Part shown: positions 63,021-64,000 of the stretch, in pieces | Numbering within the stretch: position 1 is the first letter of the stretch | Layout: every line of letters begins with the position of its first letter | Source of the DNA: Dyadobacter sp. NIV53 | Lineage (GTDB): Bacteria; Bacteroidota; Bacteroidia; Cytophagales; Spirosomataceae | Direction: 5' to 3' | Assembly: GCF_019711195.1 (NCBI RefSeq) | Contig: NZ_CP081299.1 | Location: 6,544,501 to 6,608,500, forward strand | Length of the DNA stretch: 64,000 nt | Translations under genes and position numbers: made by a program | Notes under the pieces: model-generated | Told to the model about the DNA's origin: nothing | The model's input: only the letters and a program-made list of their open reading frames with translations | Database searches by the model: none

Positions 63021-63044
63021 TGCAATCTAAATCTGTAATAAAGC

Positions 63045-63425
63045 TTATTTAATTGCTAAAACTCTTTCCGACGTTTTTTCTGTCAATACGAAAGATTTAA
63101 TCTGTTTTTCACCTTTGCTGATGATTTCAATTTCATACTTGCCGGTAGATAGTTCGTCCACATTCAAAACACGGCTGAATTTCTGGATTTTTTTACCAAC
63201 CAGTTCTTCGTAAACAATTTGCCCGTTTTCATTTTTAAGTAAAAGTATAGTATGAGCATCAGCGCTTACTTTATCAACGTGCAAATTGATCTTACCACTT
63301 TTTGTTGGGTAAATACTGGTACCGAATCCCATTGATTTTTTGGTTTCTTTGTCATCAGCATTTGCGGAGAAAGAAGCAGCAATAAGGGCAATAGCAACAG
63401 CGAAGGTTTTGATTGAATTTTTCAT
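63045..63425 (-). CDS. small exported protein of unknown function
   Basis: 126 residues with signal peptide MKNSIKTFAVAIALIAASFSANA. The mature part has beta-sandwich features (LHVDKVSADAHTILLLKNEN, GKKIQKFSRVLNVDELSTGK, YEIEIISKGEKQIKSFVLTE), like small exported Bacteroidota proteins with DUF3244 or sorting-domain-like strands. Function unknown. TACATTTG at 63486-63493 on the same strand may be its -7 box. Ends at a strong terminator. Confidence 0.72.
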   Translation of the reverse strand: MKNSIKTFAVAIALIAASFSANADDKETKKSMGFGTSIYPTKSGKINLHVDKVSADAHTILLLKNENGQIVYEELVGKKIQKFSRVLNVDELSTGKYEIEIISKGEKQIKSFVLTEKTSERVLAIK

Positions 63426-63649
63426 GGCTTTGTATATGTTTAAAATTTGATCCGCTAAGCGGTTTGTTTATCTAAAAGAACATGACAAATGTAATGGCTA
63501 TAACAGGTACTATGTATAACAATGTACACGAGTGGTTGTGAATTGGTGACGAGTGGTAGGAGTGGGAGAGTGATTATTTAATACAGCTGGAAAGTATTTC
63601 GGCTTCATGTAAATTATCTTGGCAATTACTAATCTTTTAAAGTTAGAAT

Positions 63650-63706
63650 GACCACCTTATGAATAAAAATGAGCCGTTTCTTGCTGTTTTTATTCATAAG
63701 GTGGTC
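63650..63706. terminator. perfect 20-bp inverted repeat downstream of the last SDR
   Basis: GACCACCTTATGAATAAAAA (63650-63669) and TTTTTATTCATAAGGTGGTC (63687-63706), 17-base loop, no mismatch. It follows the minus-strand SDR stop by 21 bases and ends in a T-rich arm, so it works as its terminator. The long perfect match also fits a small mobile or structural element. Confidence 0.8.
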
Positions 63707-63727
63707 TGTATGATTTCAACTCCGGAC

Positions 63728-64000
63728 TTAATCACCAAACGCCAGTGAGCCTGATAGTTCGCGATAGGCTTCTATCTCCTGCTGAAGCATTGCGATCGTT
63801 TGCTCGGCTGTACTAATTGCATCAGCACCGGCAATAAAGCGAAGTGGAGGTACTGGTTCATTGGAAAGTATGATCAATGCGTCGGCTAATTTAGCCGGAT
63901 CGCCGGATTGCTGTCCGTTAGCGCTGGCCCAGAACTGCATTTGCTGCGCTCTGCCCTCATCATAATCTTCGATCTTGGATTCCGCATAGGCCGTAGACTC
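63728..64000 (-). CDS. SDR family oxidoreductase, N-terminal part cut by window
   Basis: The last 90 codons of a short-chain dehydrogenase. The frame is open through base 64000 (ESTAYAESKIEDYDEGRAQQ before the Met at 63940), so that Met is internal. SGDPAKLADALIILSNEPVP PLRFIAGADA and IEAYRELSGSLAFGD are the C-terminal pattern of SDRs in this group (GDPxKxAxAI, PPLRxxxGxDA). The nucleotide-binding and catalytic parts lie outside the window. Ends at the perfect inverted repeat. Confidence 0.85.
   Translation of the reverse strand, partial: ESTAYAESKIEDYDEGRAQQMQFWASANGQQSGDPAKLADALIILSNEPVPPLRFIAGADAISTAEQTIAMLQQEIEAYRELSGSLAFGD

Overview
The window reads as chromosome of a Bacteroidota bacterium, most likely a Cytophagales/Spirosomataceae member of the Dyadobacter type (inference). 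The reasons are a SusC-like TonB-dependent receptor with a CarboxypepD_reg N-terminus, DUF4397 and YceI exported proteins, promoters of the TTTG-N19-21-TAnnTTTG type, TPR-histidine kinases, FtsX/MacB-type permeases, few Shine-Dalgarno sequences, and short intergenic mosaic repeats. Both window edges cut a short-chain dehydrogenase gene. No rRNA, tRNA, CRISPR array or intact transposase was seen.

Layout. 1-4 kb: truncated SDR, frameshifted carboxymuconolactone-decarboxylase-like gene, sterol-desaturase-type hydroxylase, DUF6134-like exported protein with an overlapping unknown gene. 4-9 kb (minus strand): DUF4397 lipoprotein, TonB receptor and YceI protein, preceded by a compact unit made of a promoter, a SAM-I riboswitch, a 34-residue cysteine-rich ORF and an intrinsic terminator (8670-9012). 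9.4-14.2 kb (plus): exported TlpA-like thioredoxin, lone DsbD N-domain, di-haem peroxidase, CarboxypepD_reg protein, exported unknown. 15-18 kb: TPR histidine kinase and exported unknown. 18.4-22.3 kb: an AT-rich, decaying array of RHS-core/toxin-tip/immunity modules. 22.4-28.8 kb: GH28 enzyme, ABC permease, aldo/keto reductase with AraC regulator, NmrA remnant. 28.8-38.3 kb: deacetylase-like exported protein, sigma-54 response regulator overlapping a TPR-HisKA_2 kinase gene, exported alpha/beta hydrolase, degenerate PfkB-like protein. 38.3-64 kb: GAF-type sigma-54 activator, DoxX, GAPDH and a long run of small redox and stress genes (SDRs, VOC, AraC regulators, YCII proteins, flavin reductase, DsbA/FrnE, bestrophin, pirin, AhpD-like, flavohemoprotein with an NsrR/Rrf2 regulator, molybdopterin oxidoreductase, cupin).

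How it fits together. The right half looks like an accessory stress and redox region: small oxidoreductases sit next to AraC, Rrf2 and sigma-54-type regulators, and two sigma-54-type promoter matches and one palindromic operator candidate can be read directly. The RHS island resembles leftover C-terminal tips of polymorphic toxins with their immunity genes, now broken by stops and frameshifts. Several ordinary genes (AhpD-like, DoxX, cupin, possibly the 13.2 kb gene) also carry single frameshifts that split an otherwise recognisable protein, so either decay or base-calling errors must be considered.

The most unusual item is the SAM riboswitch that appears to control a cysteine-rich micropeptide instead of a methionine gene. 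Its four parts occupy only about 340 bases.
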